Below are positions 40,173 to 51,845 of a stretch of 64,000 nt of DNA, one piece after another (within the stretch, counting starts at the first letter, position 1; each line of letters begins with the position of its first letter). The notes under the pieces were generated by a model. The model saw only the letters and a list, made by a program, of their open reading frames with translations. It was not told the origin of the DNA and did no database searches. The stretch comes from Pararge aegeria (lineage: Eukaryota > Arthropoda > Insecta > Lepidoptera > Nymphalidae). The stretch covers positions 15,857,001 through 15,921,000 of the forward strand of contig NC_053187.1 in the NCBI RefSeq assembly GCF_905163445.1, in the 5' to 3' direction. The translations under genes and the position numbers were made by a program.

Positions 40173-41159
40173 ATATGAGGAGGCCGCAACCATTAGTGCG
40201 AGGGTCCGGAGCCATCATAGGAAGTTTAAGATTTTCATGAAAGTCAGCGATGCATTGGAACCAAAATTTGATTGGATTTGTTTGGTTATGATGCGCATGA
40301 AAATTTTAAACATATAAGAATCCAAAAGAAGTGCGAAGCACAAAGGCGAAACTTGCGTTGTTCCTAGGGTGGATTTAGGGAGTAACCGAACTTGATGAGT
40401 GATTATTAGGCCCGAAACAGAACAAGGACAGGTGGAACACTCTGATTATCTTTTGCATCTAATCACAGTTTTGCAGTCTTTGGATTGTCATGATCTGATA
40501 ATAAAATTGGTTTTCAAGAGGTCAGGCAAAAGACAATATCTCATTGTTACTTAGAAAATATAAACGCGTCACTCACGACACTTATTGAGATAATGTTATC
40601 ATTTAAAGACTGTCGTAATTTTTTACTTTTTTTATATTAAATTTTAATTCAAGTTTTTGTGCTTTACAGGGATTGGATTAGCAACGGCAATCTTTCATTG
40701 GCAGAGCAGCCAGCATACCTAATCCGCTCCTATTTGCGTGATGATCAGACGTTACAGCGGCACTCTACAAAGTGTCATGTTATTCCGCTTGTTTGCCATA
40801 AAATACAGTATACATACACTGTTATATTACGGGCTGCATGAAGATGCCCGCACGCTTCGGAGAGATATGCCTAGCATGTCAATCAGCATTTACAACAGCT
40901 CTGATACTCCTATAAGCTCATGCCTCTCTCTTTTACAGAAGAATTCTGGCTGCTTGAATATTCCTTTTAAAAAATACATCAAAGTATGCCACTTTTAAGA
41001 CTCCATTAAAAAGCAAACAATAAACTATATCAACCAATACATTTACATCTAGAAAGTACTAAAGACATAAATAAAGCGAGAAAGTTCTCAAGCGCAAAAT
41101 CAAAATACACAAACTGCATAATGGATAGATCTGATTTACGAGCGTATCCAAGAAAGCGC
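40173..41159. other. mostly single-copy stretch
   Basis: No repeat family recognised. Frames at 40659-40998 (plus) and 41030-41242 (minus) have no domain. Confidence 0.35.
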
Positions 41160-42350
41160 TCAGATTTAGCTGCGTGTCTCCTGCGGAGCCGCGCGGTGTG
41201 CCAGGGTAGAGCTATTTCTGCCCACTCCAGTGAGTGACGCACGACCGGTCAAAGCTCTTGCTGACGCGGCGGATCTCCAGTGATTCGGTCGACTGTGTTA
41301 ATGTGTATTTCCGCAATTAAACATGTGTTCCATTCTGTAAATTGTATTTCCTCAAAAAACATATTTATATTTATATTATAGTCTATTTTTTAAGTTATTT
41401 GCACGATAGTAGTAATGTTTACAAATGAAGCAATTCCTTTTCCATTTTCTACAACTCATTGAGTAACGCTAGACCGGTCAAAGCTGTTGCTTACATACTG
41501 GATCTCAAGTGTTTCGATCGAGTTTGTTTTATGTGTTTTATATATGTGTGCCGCAATTAAATATGTGTTTTAGTCTGCAAATGAGTTATTTTTGAGCGAA
41601 ACTCATTGAACTCTTGAGTGAGTAAAAATTATATAAGAAATAGGTCTGCCTTGGCACACCCTCCTCTGTGACAGGAAAGATCTATTTCTACACTATCTAC
41701 TCCAGTAAGTGACACACGACTGTTCGGTTCTAGCTGACGCGGCGGTTCTTTAATGTTTAGGGCGACTGTGGATGGCTAAACAATTTTAGTTCTGAAAATT
41801 TGTTTTTCCTCTAAAATCATACGTTGTTGTCTGTTAGTTCTTTTAACTTTGACTCTGCTTGTAACTGATCCCTTGCTTTATATTTACAGCACGGCTAGCA
41901 TGGGCACGAGACTATTATCTCCACGGGGAAAGGATAAATGTATCTTCTTCCTCAGCTTTATCAACTCGCGGTGCACCGGTGCACTAGTTGAAATATTATT
42001 CAAACAATGGATGTGTAATAACAAACTCCTGCTACTCCATGTTCCCTTGCTTTAGCAGGTGGACACGTAATTATATCCCCTGTCAGGGGATAAAATCAGG
42101 GGATATAATTTTTGTATCCTGTACTAGCCCTGCAAGTTAGCTTATTGAATTCTTTTCCATCGGCTAAGCTAAGATATGAAAACTATCTAATTCTGAAAAA
42201 TTGTGTCAGTTATTTTTCCATCTCCAATGAAAGTGACGAATGACCGGTCGAAGTTGATACACCGGATCTCCACTGTTTAGATGGACTTTACTATTATTTT
42301 CGCAATTTAATTTTGGTTCTGTTGTCATCATTCTCAGTTTATTAGAGTCC
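41160..42350. repeat. diverged local array of four ~230-275 bp units
   Basis: Units carry the ordered blocks CTCCAGTGAGTGACGCACGA, GACCGGTCAAAGCT, GACGCGGCGGATCTCCAGTG and TTCCGCAATTAAAC. The GACCGGTC position (an 8-bp palindrome) is 41243, 41472, 41718 (changed to GACTGTTC) and 42242. Spacings are 229, 246 and 524. The last falls to about 276 when the repeat D insertion (41888-42135) is removed. Units 1 and 3 also share an upstream block around CTATTTCT. Identity is moderate, so the array is old. Not seen elsewhere in the window. Confidence 0.75.
41888..42135 (+). repeat. repeat D copy 3, inserted in the local array
   Basis: CAGCACGGCTAGCATGGGCA, TATCTCCACGGGGAAAGGAT, GCTTTAGCAGGTGGACACGT and TAGCCCTGCA as in 8040-8283. 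Contains the self-complementary TATCCCCTGTCAGGGGATA. No clear target duplication seen. Confidence 0.65.
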
Positions 42351-42569
42351 GAATGCTGGGCACAGACTTTGTCTTTTACAATAGATACGGTTATTAAAAA
42401 AGAATATCTTCAGTATTTGTCGCCATGTCATCAAGTAATTAGAAACCGCATTTGGGATGTCCGTGGCCGAGTCAACGCACCAGCAGCAATAATTACCTGT
42501 GTCATTGTCATGAATTCCATAAACACTGTACGCACAAATCTTAACAGGTCTTTTTACCTATTTCACTGG

Positions 42570-42762
42570 CAGTGGCGTGAATAGAGGGTAAGCACAGGGT
42601 ATGCAGATGATATAAAATGAAGAAAATCTCCAGTACGAGTTATAAATAATTGAGGCTAGGTTTTATACAACTCTTACAATGCCTATACCTAAAATTTTTA
42701 TAACTTATACTGGACGTTTTCTTTATTTTATATCATCTGCATACCCTCTATGCACATCACTG
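42570..42762. mobile_element. MITE-h long form, intact, perfect TSD
   Basis: 193 bp with ends CAGTGGCGTGA and CATCACTG. Both arms carry GATGATATAAAAT or its complement near the termini. Flanked by TTCACTGG at 42562-42569 and 42763-42770 (8 of 8). Defines the long subfamily, which shares the outermost TIR with the ~143-bp form but has a different interior. Confidence 0.92.
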
Positions 42763-42770
42763 TTCACTGG

Positions 42771-43327
42771 CTAGTGAGTTCGGCAGAAAGCGAGAGAGAG
42801 CAGTAGAGGAAACTCGGAAAACCGGCCCAAATAAATACTGTCGTATCTCAGTGAACGATGATAATTACGTTTCGTTACAAAGTTAAAGTTGTTAACTTAT
42901 TAAAGTTATGGCGGAATGTGCGGAGGGTGCATAATAAAAAGGTTTCTCGGGCGGTTAATAATTACTTTCTATTCATAACGGTCACTTGTTCAATTCAATT
43001 ATTTTTTATGACTTTTTCCTATCCGTGCCAACTGGGCACAAGCACAGAATTAATAACATACAGAAACCGTGTACTCGACTTATATTGAAGCATCAAAACC
43101 ACTCCACTTTAGTAGTGTTTCTCGAACAAGCTTATCACCGTCACGACGTACTCGCCCATCGGTTTTTACCCAGGTAAAACAACTTTTAGTTTTTTACCAA
43201 GAAGATTTTCAGTAACAGCCCTAGACAATAAGTGCTGTCCACCCATGTGCCTTCAAGAGCACCCGGTTATAATAACTTATACATGTGGGATAAAGATCTT
43301 GAAATCCAACTAACCGGCACTGTTGCA
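42771..43327. other. noncoding stretch
   Basis: Nothing recognised. Confidence 0.35.
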
Positions 43328-43775
43328 TCAAATTCAAATTCATTTATTTCAAGTAGGCCTACTTCATAAACACTTTTGAAACGTCAAGTATGTATATTTG
43401 TAGTGACTCTACCACCGGTTCGGAAAGCAGATTCTACCGAGAAGAGCCGGCAAGAAACTCAGTAGTTGCTCTTTTCCAACATCATCATTTACAATCATTC
43501 TTCTATCTTGCGGGAGATGAGAGCGAGGCTGACTGCTTCTAATCTACCTCGTCATTGAGGAATTCATCAAATGTATAGTAACCTCGCTGTACTAGATGCG
43601 TTTTCACACATTTTTTTAAATCTATGCATTGGTAGGTTTTAGGTTTTTTTCGAATTTCGTTTGGAATCATGTTGTAAAAGCGTATACTCAACCCCACAAA
43701 GGAGTTCTGCACCTTTCGCAGACGATAGATATCACTAATTTATGTCCGTTTCTGGTAAGTCGATTTTCTTGGTGC
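43328..43775 (-). pseudogene. LINE-1 3' end
   Basis: CAAATTCAAATTCATTTATT tail (inverse of GAATTT repeats), UTR block CACCGGTTCGGAAAGCAGAT, then the C-terminal coding region aligned with 50930-51174 (GGTTACTATAC...GATGAATT on the minus strand), with several frameshifts and stops. 5'-truncated. Confidence 0.82.
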
Positions 43776-44409
43776 CTATACTCTATGCTCTACAATATTC
43801 TCTCCTATGAGAGGTTTTTCTATTTTTCTTTATGTAAAGAGTACATAGTAAGAGTCACATAAAGTGACTATGTCGCTCTGTTAGTTATATACAGATATTT
43901 ATTCACTTAATGTATTATATGTTCTAACTAATTTTAATATCAGTTTTGATTCTGATCTAAGAGGAAGCGCTAAAAAGCTAATAAGATCTACTATACTTAA
44001 ATAACTATCTATTAAACTTATTCTAAGTTGTTAATTCCGAACACATTTCAACACAACGTGATTCTATATATCCTCAATTACCCCACATGTGGGGCAATTA
44101 GGTACCAAATTTTATAAGCCAAAGTTTACAGTACAAGCTGTAATGAATGTACCTTCATCGGCAATCAAAATCACTGGCGGTATGTTAAAGTATTCATATT
44201 GAAGATGACTTTTTAGTACATATATATTTACTTTTATTTTAGTATTTTTTGTGTGTTAAAGAATTTAGATATATATTTGTTAGTATTATAAATATTAGTT
44301 TATTTTTTATATGTATCAATGATATTATGTATGTTATATTTGTGTAAATTAGTTAAAGTATTAATATGTGTTAAATTTTTTGTACCACCTGCAGTCTTTC
44401 TACTCTATT
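43776..44409. other. noncoding stretch
   Basis: AT-rich. CCCCACATGTGGGG at 44083-44096 is a perfect 14-bp palindrome. No coding signal. Confidence 0.4.
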
Positions 44410-44540
44410 TATTCCCAATTCTAGCCTTGCTCTGCATTGCTATTTACCGATAAGGCCGTCTTGTATCCGACTTATTTCTTCATGTTTCCTTTTCTTGTAT
44501 ATATTCTTTATGTGGTGTACAAATATAGATTTACAATAAA
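44410..44540 (+). mobile_element. LINE-G 3' tail in sense orientation
   Basis: TTTACCGATAAGGCCGTCTT, TTGTATCCGACTTATTTC and TGTGGTGTACAAATATAGAT, read in the direction opposite to all other LINE-G tails here. Diverged. Confidence 0.6.
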
Positions 44541-44962
44541 ATACCGTTGCCCATTAATAGACTCATGACGATGAAAATACCTTTGCCCCTAAATCTACAT
44601 ATTGTAACCTTTGCCTTACTGAATTTCTATTGTCTATAGATGTAGCTATATAAACTAACTAAGAACTGTATAGAGTTATTTTAAGTGAATTGAATGGAAG
44701 CTAAAGGAACCTGTATAGATAGTTGGTGCCCTTTACGAAGTAACGGACCGGCACACAACGCTGTAGGGCATGACCTGCTTCGCTCCAGAATGCAGTCGTT
44801 GGCAATTATTGAACTCTAGCAGGTTTGTCCAATACTTCTTTCTTGCAGTATGAAGGCAAGTTCGATTCAGCTGTTTGTACTGTGCCCCAAACGAATACGG
44901 TCAGTTTATTTGTATACAGTGGACACAATATGTCAATGACTCCGATGTCATTGATAGATGTA
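44541..44962. other. noncoding stretch
   Basis: Nothing recognised. Confidence 0.35.
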
Positions 44963-45600
44963 TTTAAAACGTAAGCTTACAGAAAAATCCTATTATAACG
45001 TTAAGGATTACTTAAACGATAAAAAAGCTTGGGTGTGAATTGCTCTAACTTCATAGAGAATTATAAATTTACTGTGAGATGGTGATAACAAAAAAAGAGT
45101 GTGTGTACTTATGTATGTATGCAGTATTGATTAACGATAAATATTAAAATTAATCAAAAAGATTTTATTTAAATAAAAAAGGTTTTATTAACGTAATAAT
45201 ATTTATTTATTCACACTGTTTGTACTGTTACGAAACACGTGTTCTAAATTTAAAAAATACTAGAATATATCTACAACTTGAACATAGTTTTCATGCCACC
45301 TAAAACTAACTTTACAATGTAGAATTCAGGTGTCGGTGTGCGCGCGCATTGTATTAATTCACTCTCATCATTTTTCTCCATCGCGCCAAAAGAAGTATAA
45401 CTTCAAAAAAAAATAATTACCCGGCAAAGTTTGTTGTGGGCTCGTCTTAGACCAGGGCTCGTTTAGAACCCTCGTACCTTTAGGTTTAAGTTGGCGAAAG
45501 TTATCACCATCACCTTACAATTATGTGAACATATCATATGTATGAACGCTTCATAAGTAAGTGCCTGTGATAGGCCTACATGAATAAAGAAAATTTGAAT
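44963..45600 (+). mobile_element. LINE-2 3' end split by a ~320-bp insertion
   Basis: 44963-45090 (AAACGTAAGCTTACAGAAAA to GTGAGATGGTGATAAC) and 45410-45600 (ACCCGGCAAAGTTTGTTGTG to GAATAAAGAAAATTTGAAT) are consecutive in the copy at 5690-6010. The interrupting ~45095-45410 has GTGTGCGCGCGCATTG and CATCGCGCCAAAAGAAGTAT and is unclassified. Confidence 0.75.
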
Positions 45601-45672
45601 ATATTGAAACAGGCAGGTTAGCATTTATATGGACAAAACGCACCCGTGTTTTTTTAATGGGCAATAGTAATT

Positions 45673-45793
45673 GGTGGCCATAGTCCTAAACGCTGACCAG
45701 GTACAGATTGATAGACTTCACACACCCTTGAGAGCATTATTGAGAACTATCTGGCATGCAGATTTCCTCACGATATTTCCTTCAACGTTGAAT
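45673..45793 (-). mobile_element. SINE-B middle/3' fragment
   Basis: GACTTCACACACCCTTGAGA, CTGGCATGCAGATTTCCTCA, CGATATTTCCTTCAACG. Confidence 0.65.
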
Positions 45794-45824
45794 AATATGA
45801 TATTACATTTAATTTTTTTTATAC

Positions 45825-45945
45825 GAATATTATTTATTTATTAATGAAACACAAAAAAATATATTATTCTTTTTAAAATTTTTATCTTTTTAGGAATATT
45901 ATTTATTTATTAATGAATCACCAAAAAATATACTTTTCTTGTGAA
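45825..45945. repeat. 69-bp tandem duplication
   Basis: GAATATTATTTATTTATTAA starts copies at 45825 and 45894. They diverge after about 50 bp. Confidence 0.75.
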
Positions 45946-46266
45946 ATAATAATTACAAACTAAAAATAATATTTACAATAAATATAAGACGTCTAACTGT
46001 TCACTTATGGGCTTGGTACCCAATATGCTGGCGCTTTTGAATTGCTAGACTTAGCCGTTCAATTACTTAAATATAATACATACATAAACATAATTCATTT
46101 TCATAATACTTTCAAATTTCTGCGTGTAAATTATATAAACTCTCTGTGTGTTTTTGTTGTTGTCGAGAATATTAAACAACTTAAAAAAAACACATTTTTA
46201 ATCGACTTTTATTACAATTCAGTGAAACATTGCATCGCTTTTATCTTACAGGCAATGTTATATAAT
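45946..46266. other. noncoding stretch
   Basis: The plus-strand frame 46042-46323 has no recognised domain and runs into the R-repeat. Confidence 0.35.
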
Positions 46267-46631
46267 ACTAGCTTCTACCCGCGACTTCGTCTGCGTGGTA
46301 CAATCGAAAGCTTCGCTCGTTAGCAATTTTTAATCTTACCACGGGAACTCTTTGAGAGATCGGTACAGAAATAACATGTTCTTTTCCATAGCATAGGTGA
46401 CATATGTATGTCACATGCATACCAAATTTCAAAAGTCTACCTGCGGCTTGATTTGTAAACAATTTTCCATTTTCCCTCGGTAACTACTTAAGGAATCGTG
46501 ATAAAAGGTAGCCTACGTTCTTTTTCATGTCCTAGACTACATGCATGCCAAATTCCATCCAAATCCGTTCTGCCGATTTTGAGTGATTGAGTAACAAACA
46601 TCCACACTTTCACATTTATAATATTAGTAGG
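46267..46631 (-). mobile_element. R-repeat, full-length variant
   Basis: ACTAGCTTCTACCCGCGACT to ATTTATAATATTAGTAGG, both family ends present in inverse orientation. The interior (AAATCCGTTCTGCCGATTTT) differs from the 23719 copy, so it is a separate subfamily. Confidence 0.75.
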
Positions 46632-47373
46632 TATTATTTTATTTTCGTTTAAGAACCCGGTTCAGTCTGCATAGAAAAAAACGCACAGAAACACAGTGAC
46701 CAATAAATCGCGCCAGACCGCGCGGAACTAGGGCGATTCTAAATATATTTCCGCGGGTAATTGAATTAATGCTTCCAAAGTATCTACCTACGTACGTACG
46801 GTATTTTTATAAGATGCAAAACTACGACGGTCACACGATAAGACAATGAAGGAAAACTAAAAATGTTTATAAATCACCAGTTTTAGTCTGCTTGAAATTA
46901 CTTCTTATTCGAAACAATAATGTTGAGTGTTGACAATTTTTTATCAAAGTATCCTTGACATAATAAGAAATAAAAAAACTTGGTTATAAATTGCTGAAAC
47001 TTTAAGTAGATACCTACTTAGTTGTAAGTAAAATTGTGAGAGGATTATTATAAAAACAAAAAACATTTATTGTGACCGTTTTAGACTTATATGTTTAGCG
47101 AAATTATCACCAATATCTCACGATAATATGAACAATGTGTAACCGAATTATAAAATGTTGAAGGGCGCATTAGTATATTTCATAAGAAATAAACCTGTAA
47201 AAATATGAATTGTGTACTTATGGCCATACTATTGAAGATAAAAGACTATAGACGCGCATAGTACCTTGTTTACTAGTACCTTTACGAGTATGCTAGGTGA
47301 CGAGTACGTACCTAATAAAGTGACAGTAGTAATTTCATATTAATTTTGATTGTGATGTTAAGGCTTTATCTGA
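46632..47373. other. noncoding stretch
   Basis: A GC-richer patch (CGCGCCAGACCGCGCGG near 46709) is apparently single copy. Otherwise nothing. Confidence 0.35.
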
Positions 47374-47734
47374 TTTTTTTAAGCATCGTAAAAATTGAAT
47401 AGGAATTAGATAGACATAAACATCCCACGCAAACGTAGTCGCGGATAACGAACTAGTAAGGATTATAATTCTGAATTAAAACGACAACAATGTTAAAATA
47501 GCACTGCTTTAAGCGATGGTAGTAAGAGGACTGTACTAGAATTTCAATGTAGTTTTTTTTAAGCATCGTAAAAATTGAATAGGAATTAGATAGACATAAA
47601 CATCCCACGCAAACGTAGTCGCGGATAACGAACTAGTAAGGATTATAATTCTGATTTAAAACGACAACAATGTTAAAATAGCACTGCTTTAAGAGATGGT
47701 AGTAAGAGGACTGTACTAGAATTTCAATGTAGTT
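47374..47734. repeat. 180-bp perfect-period tandem duplication
   Basis: Copies at 47374-47553 and 47554-47733 differ at only two positions that I can find. Both start at a TTTTTTT run. Each contains AAACGTAGTCGCGGATAACG and AACTAGTAAGGATTATAAT, a degraded R-repeat 3' end, so an old retroelement tail was duplicated recently. Confidence 0.93.
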
Positions 47735-48989
47735 GCTCCCACCACACTGAACATGCACATAATATACAAATCGTTGGATGTGGTAATATTATAATATGGT
47801 GTTTATTTTAACACCAAGTAGACCAAGAGCTAGTAACATTGTAAAGTAGTCTAAATAATTATTGTAGTTTATGTACTAGATACCTGGATAAACTCTTGGC
47901 TTGGTGTAATAAACTCCATTTATAAGTATAAAGTTTATTAACAATCACATATACATCTTTTATAAACATTATCAAAATCACGTAAAAGTTAATTAGACTT
48001 GTAGAATAGGTAGATCTATATTATATTCATTTTATTTCTGGATATTTTAGGAAAGATCACAACAAAATCTATTGAAGATTGTCAACATTAATATTTAGTG
48101 ACAAAAATTGTTACAGTGTTAAAGATTCTTAAGGCTGATCACTTTGTCCGGGTCTTGTGTTGCATTATTTTATTCAAATTTTCCATGTTATGAGTCACAG
48201 ACTCTAAACTAAAAGGAATAGCACGCTAAAACCTACCTTTCGTAGACGTAGCATCTACACCTAATATAGAGTTTCGTTAGTTATTCTTCACTTACAGTTC
48301 TTGGCTTACAGTTTCATTCTACCTAGTAGTATACGAGGCGCTCAGGTATGAGGTATTCCCTTCTTTTTGAAATATTAACCTTCTGCAAACCAAATTCAAG
48401 ACTGAATGGCTCATCTAAAATTGTATTAAAGAGAGATTAAACTAGTTTATTATGTTTTTTAAAACCCCGCGTGAGACGTGACTGCTACCAATGGTACTTT
48501 GATTCTGCTCTATGGCATTCACACACAAGTTGATTGCCAATTAATTATTTTTTTCGGTCGAGGAACAACGATTTCAAAATAGGCTGTTAGTAAAGATACA
48601 CAGTGAATAGTGCACTGGCTCTTAGCCTACATTGTTCCTACGTAAATGGTTTGACGCAAGCACTAAATGACCGGGCACCCGTCCAAGCTGGGAAGATCTT
48701 ACATGGAAACACATTACAAGTGCATGTGTGTTTGGAATAAATTATTGCGTCATTTATTATATTACAAACATGTCCTTATATTTTGAGCGTGTTAACGGAT
48801 CCAAAAAAGGATATGATGCCTAACAGATGAGCTGATGATAAACAAACATGTAACCAGCTGCGGTTTTACATTTGGGGCCTTCATTATAAATGTGGTGGAA
48901 CGTCGGCATATAAATGCGGTGTTTTGTCACACTTCTGCTGCCGGCACTTTTCAAATGACAGAGCGTGAAAAAAATTTACAATGAACATT
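47735..48989. other. long mostly single-copy stretch
   Basis: No repeat or coding signal recognised over about 1.25 kb. Confidence 0.4.
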
Positions 48990-49040
48990 AAGCTGAATTT
49001 GCTATATTCCGCGGAAAGCACTAGAATCGTTCCACTATTC
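48990..49040 (+). repeat. repeat I fragment
   Basis: AAGCTGAATTTGCTATATTC and CGCGGAAAGCA match the repeat I end. Confidence 0.5.
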
Positions 49041-49186
49041 CAATACCTTGGGACCCCAACTTCTGTTTCGCGACTCGTTGAGCTATGTCGATAACTCTTC
49101 TACGAATCTCCTCATTTCTGCTCCTAACGGTACTCTTTCTTTAAAATCAGTAAGTAAAGACGTCTAAATTTTCTACAAATAAAATT

Positions 49187-49600
49187 CAAAATTCATTTAT
49201 TTCAAATATGCCTTATATAAGCACTTTCGAAACTTCAAGTCTGTCTGTGTGTAGTGACTCTGCCACCGGAAGGCAGATTCCACCGAGAAGAAGCCGGCAA
49301 GAAACTCAGCAGTTGCTCTTTTCCAACATCAACAATTTACATTTTACATTTTAACATTCATTTTTCTATCTTGTGAGAGATGAAAGCGGAGCCGGTTGCT
49401 TCCAAGCAACCTTGTCATTAAGAAATTCATCAATAGTATAATAACCTCGCTGTAATAAATGTGTTTAAACTCATGCATTGGTCCAAAATTACCTTAGGAA
49501 TCATATTATAAAAGCGTATACTCAATCCCACAAATGACTTCTGTACCTTTCGCAGACGATATGCAGATGTCACTAAATTAAGACCATTTCTTGTAAGTCC
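49187..49600 (-). pseudogene. LINE-1 3' end
   Basis: AAAATTCATTTATTTCAAAT tail, UTR with GAGAAGAAGCCGGCAAGAAA, then C-terminal coding remnants (ATAACCTCGCTGTAATAAA, inverse of the QRGYYTIDEF region). Closely related to 50940-51370 but inverted and only about 0.5 kb away from it. Confidence 0.82.
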
Positions 49601-50020
49601 TAAAAAGATACTAATAAAACCCCTTAATTGTAAGTTGATAATAGGTTCATATCACAATATCAAAATATGGCTTTGTTTACATAAACTGACCCTTGAGTGT
49701 AAACAGACCCAGTGTTTTATCTTACCCCAGTGAACTGTAACTTAGATTAACTCTAGAGTAACCCCAGACTGAGAAGCTATGGTCAAATTTGGATTTAAGC
49801 AGTCATCATCTAATCCTTCCAAGCACTTTATAAGCAATAGAATTATACACATGTGCCTTGCCTGAATCAAAAGGGCAGCGTCAGTTTAAGAATAGACAGA
49901 ACTAACATCAAATATATAAAGGCACAAGAAATGATATAGACGCATCAGCGAAAGCTTATTGGTATTATTGTTATATACACTAACTAATATATAATAATAA
50001 TATAACAATGCTTATTTTAT
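49601..50020. other. noncoding stretch
   Basis: Nothing recognised. Confidence 0.35.
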
Positions 50021-50064
50021 GTTCATCTGTGGTCGCTGTCAGGTTCATCTGTGGTCGCTGTCAA
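50021..50064. repeat. 22-bp tandem duplication
   Basis: GTTCATCTGTGGTCGCTGTC occurs twice back to back at 50021 and 50043. Confidence 0.9.
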
Positions 50065-50118
50065 GCTGCAGCAGCTGATTATACGACATGTTAATCAACT
50101 GCTCGTATTTTTAAAAAA

Positions 50119-51375
50119 ATGAGGTTTAGTGATTGGGCGACTATAGGCATTTACAAAAGCAGGGATAAGTTGTATGAGCTATATGATGAAAAACAATACA
50201 ATCAGACTCCAACTTTCCTTGAATATGTAAAAAGTTACTCCAAAACATTTAAAAATGTTTGTAGACAAGCTAAGTCGCTATACATTAAAGATCGGATAGT
50301 AAAATCTGAAAACAAAATACAAACAACCTGGAAAATTGTTAATAATGAATCTGGGAAAACTAAATCTCGAGACGGAAATTTTGAATTAATTATTAATAAT
50401 AATATGGTAACTACTGATACAGAAGTTGCAAGTACTTTTGAAAACTTTTTTCAGAATGTTCCTATTTTGTTAACAGATTCACTAAATTCCTCACCTACTG
50501 CAGCTCAGAATTTATTAAGAGGCAACATTAATGAGTGCAAAGTTTTATTTCATTTCAAACATATAGATGCATCGGATATCAGTAAAAACTTCAAGTTGTT
50601 AAAATTAAAGAAAACAGGTGATATGTGGGGAATGTCGGTAAAGGTAATATCTCAAATTATTGACGTCATTGCTTCTCTTTTAGCCATAATTTTCAATGAA
50701 TGTGTTGATTTAGGTACTTTCCCGAACCTAATGAAACATAGTAAACTCATTCCTCTATTTAAATCTGGTAATAAAAATGATATAAACAATTACAGACCTA
50801 TCTCAATCTTACCAGCTCTTAGTAAGATATTTGAAAAAATTATATTAAATACAGCAAATAACAATATAGTATTTGTAAGACAACATATTAGTCTTTATAA
50901 ACAAAAAGTGGACATAAACAGTCGACTTACAAGAAATGGTCATAAATTAGTGTCATCTGCATATCGTCTGCGTAAGGTATAGGGATCATTTGTGGGATTG
51001 AGTATACGCTTTTATAATATGATTCCTAAGGTGATTTTGGACCTGCCAATTCACAAGTTTAAAGAATTTGTTAAAACACATTTGTTACAGCGAGGTTACT
51101 ATACAATTGATGAATTTTTTAATGACAAGGTTGCTTGGAAGCATCCGGCTCCGCTTTCAGCTCTCACAAGATAGAAAAATGAATGTTAAAATGCAAAATG
51201 TAAATTGTTGATGTTGGAAAAGAGCAACTGCTGAGTTTCTTGCCGGCTTCTTCTTGGTAGAATCTGCCTTCCGAACCGGTGGTAGAATCACTACAAACAG
51301 ACAGACTTGACGTTTCAAAAGTGCTTATATTAGGCCTACTTGAAATAAATGAATTTTGAATTTGAATTTTGAATT
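50119..51375 (+). pseudogene. LINE-1: Jockey/CR1-like reverse transcriptase ORF with a large internal deletion
   Basis: Longest coding remnant in the window. The 287-codon frame (50119-50982) opens with WATIGIYKSRDKLYELYDEK, the WIT-x-GI block between endonuclease and RT. It continues through YSKTFKNVCRQAKSLY and reaches RT block 1 (KLIPLFKSGNKNDINNYRPI, then SILPALSKIFEKII). At about residue 245 it jumps to the C-terminal tail (NGHKLVSSAYRLRKV), so the catalytic FADD-type motif and about 300-350 residues are missing. A TAG at 50980 interrupts the tail, which resumes as GLSIRFYNMIPKV and LQRGYYTIDEFFNDK to 51174. UTR and GAATTT-repeat tail end at about 51375. Endonuclease absent. Not functional. 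Confidence 0.9.
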
Positions 51376-51634
51376 TGAATAAAACTGTAACTGAAAGATT
51401 TATCCGGGAGGGAAACGGGATGAAATTTTTTATAAATTTTACTTCATTAAATTAAATTTGAACCGATTTTAATCATTCTTTTTTAATTTAAAAAGTATAT
51501 ACTATCAAGCATTTAATGTGTTTTTTTAATGAAGATCTGATAAAAATGATTGGAGATAAAGGTATATACATAACTCTTCACAAATAACAGCATTTCGCAA
51601 GGCATATGGGACAATGATCGAATGCATGCGTACC
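51376..51634. other. noncoding stretch
   Basis: AT-rich, nothing recognised. Confidence 0.35.
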
Positions 51635-51722
51635 ATCCTACTAATAATATTAATGTGAAAGTTTGTGTGGATTGTGTATGGATGGCTGGCTACATAAATT
51701 GAAGTCGCAAGTGTCCGCTAGT
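51635..51722 (+). mobile_element. R-repeat, strongly internally deleted
   Basis: Starts CCTACTAATAATATTAATG and ends AGTGTCCGCTAGT only 88 bp later. Both family ends remain while the centre is lost. Confidence 0.6.
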
Positions 51723-51746
51723 AATAATATATAATAATAATTATAA

Positions 51747-51845
51747 TAACTTGTGCCGTGTGGTGACGGCAGGCAAGAATATCGTTGTCATCACCTCTCC
51801 TCTTCCCGCGAGTGTCGTACGAGCAGAATCTTCTGCTTCTAGTTA
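51747..51845 (+). repeat. repeat M copy 2
   Basis: GTGGTGACGGCAGGCAAGAA, TCATCACCTCTCCTCTTCCC and GAGTGTCGTACGAG shared with 25110-25200. Confidence 0.5.
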
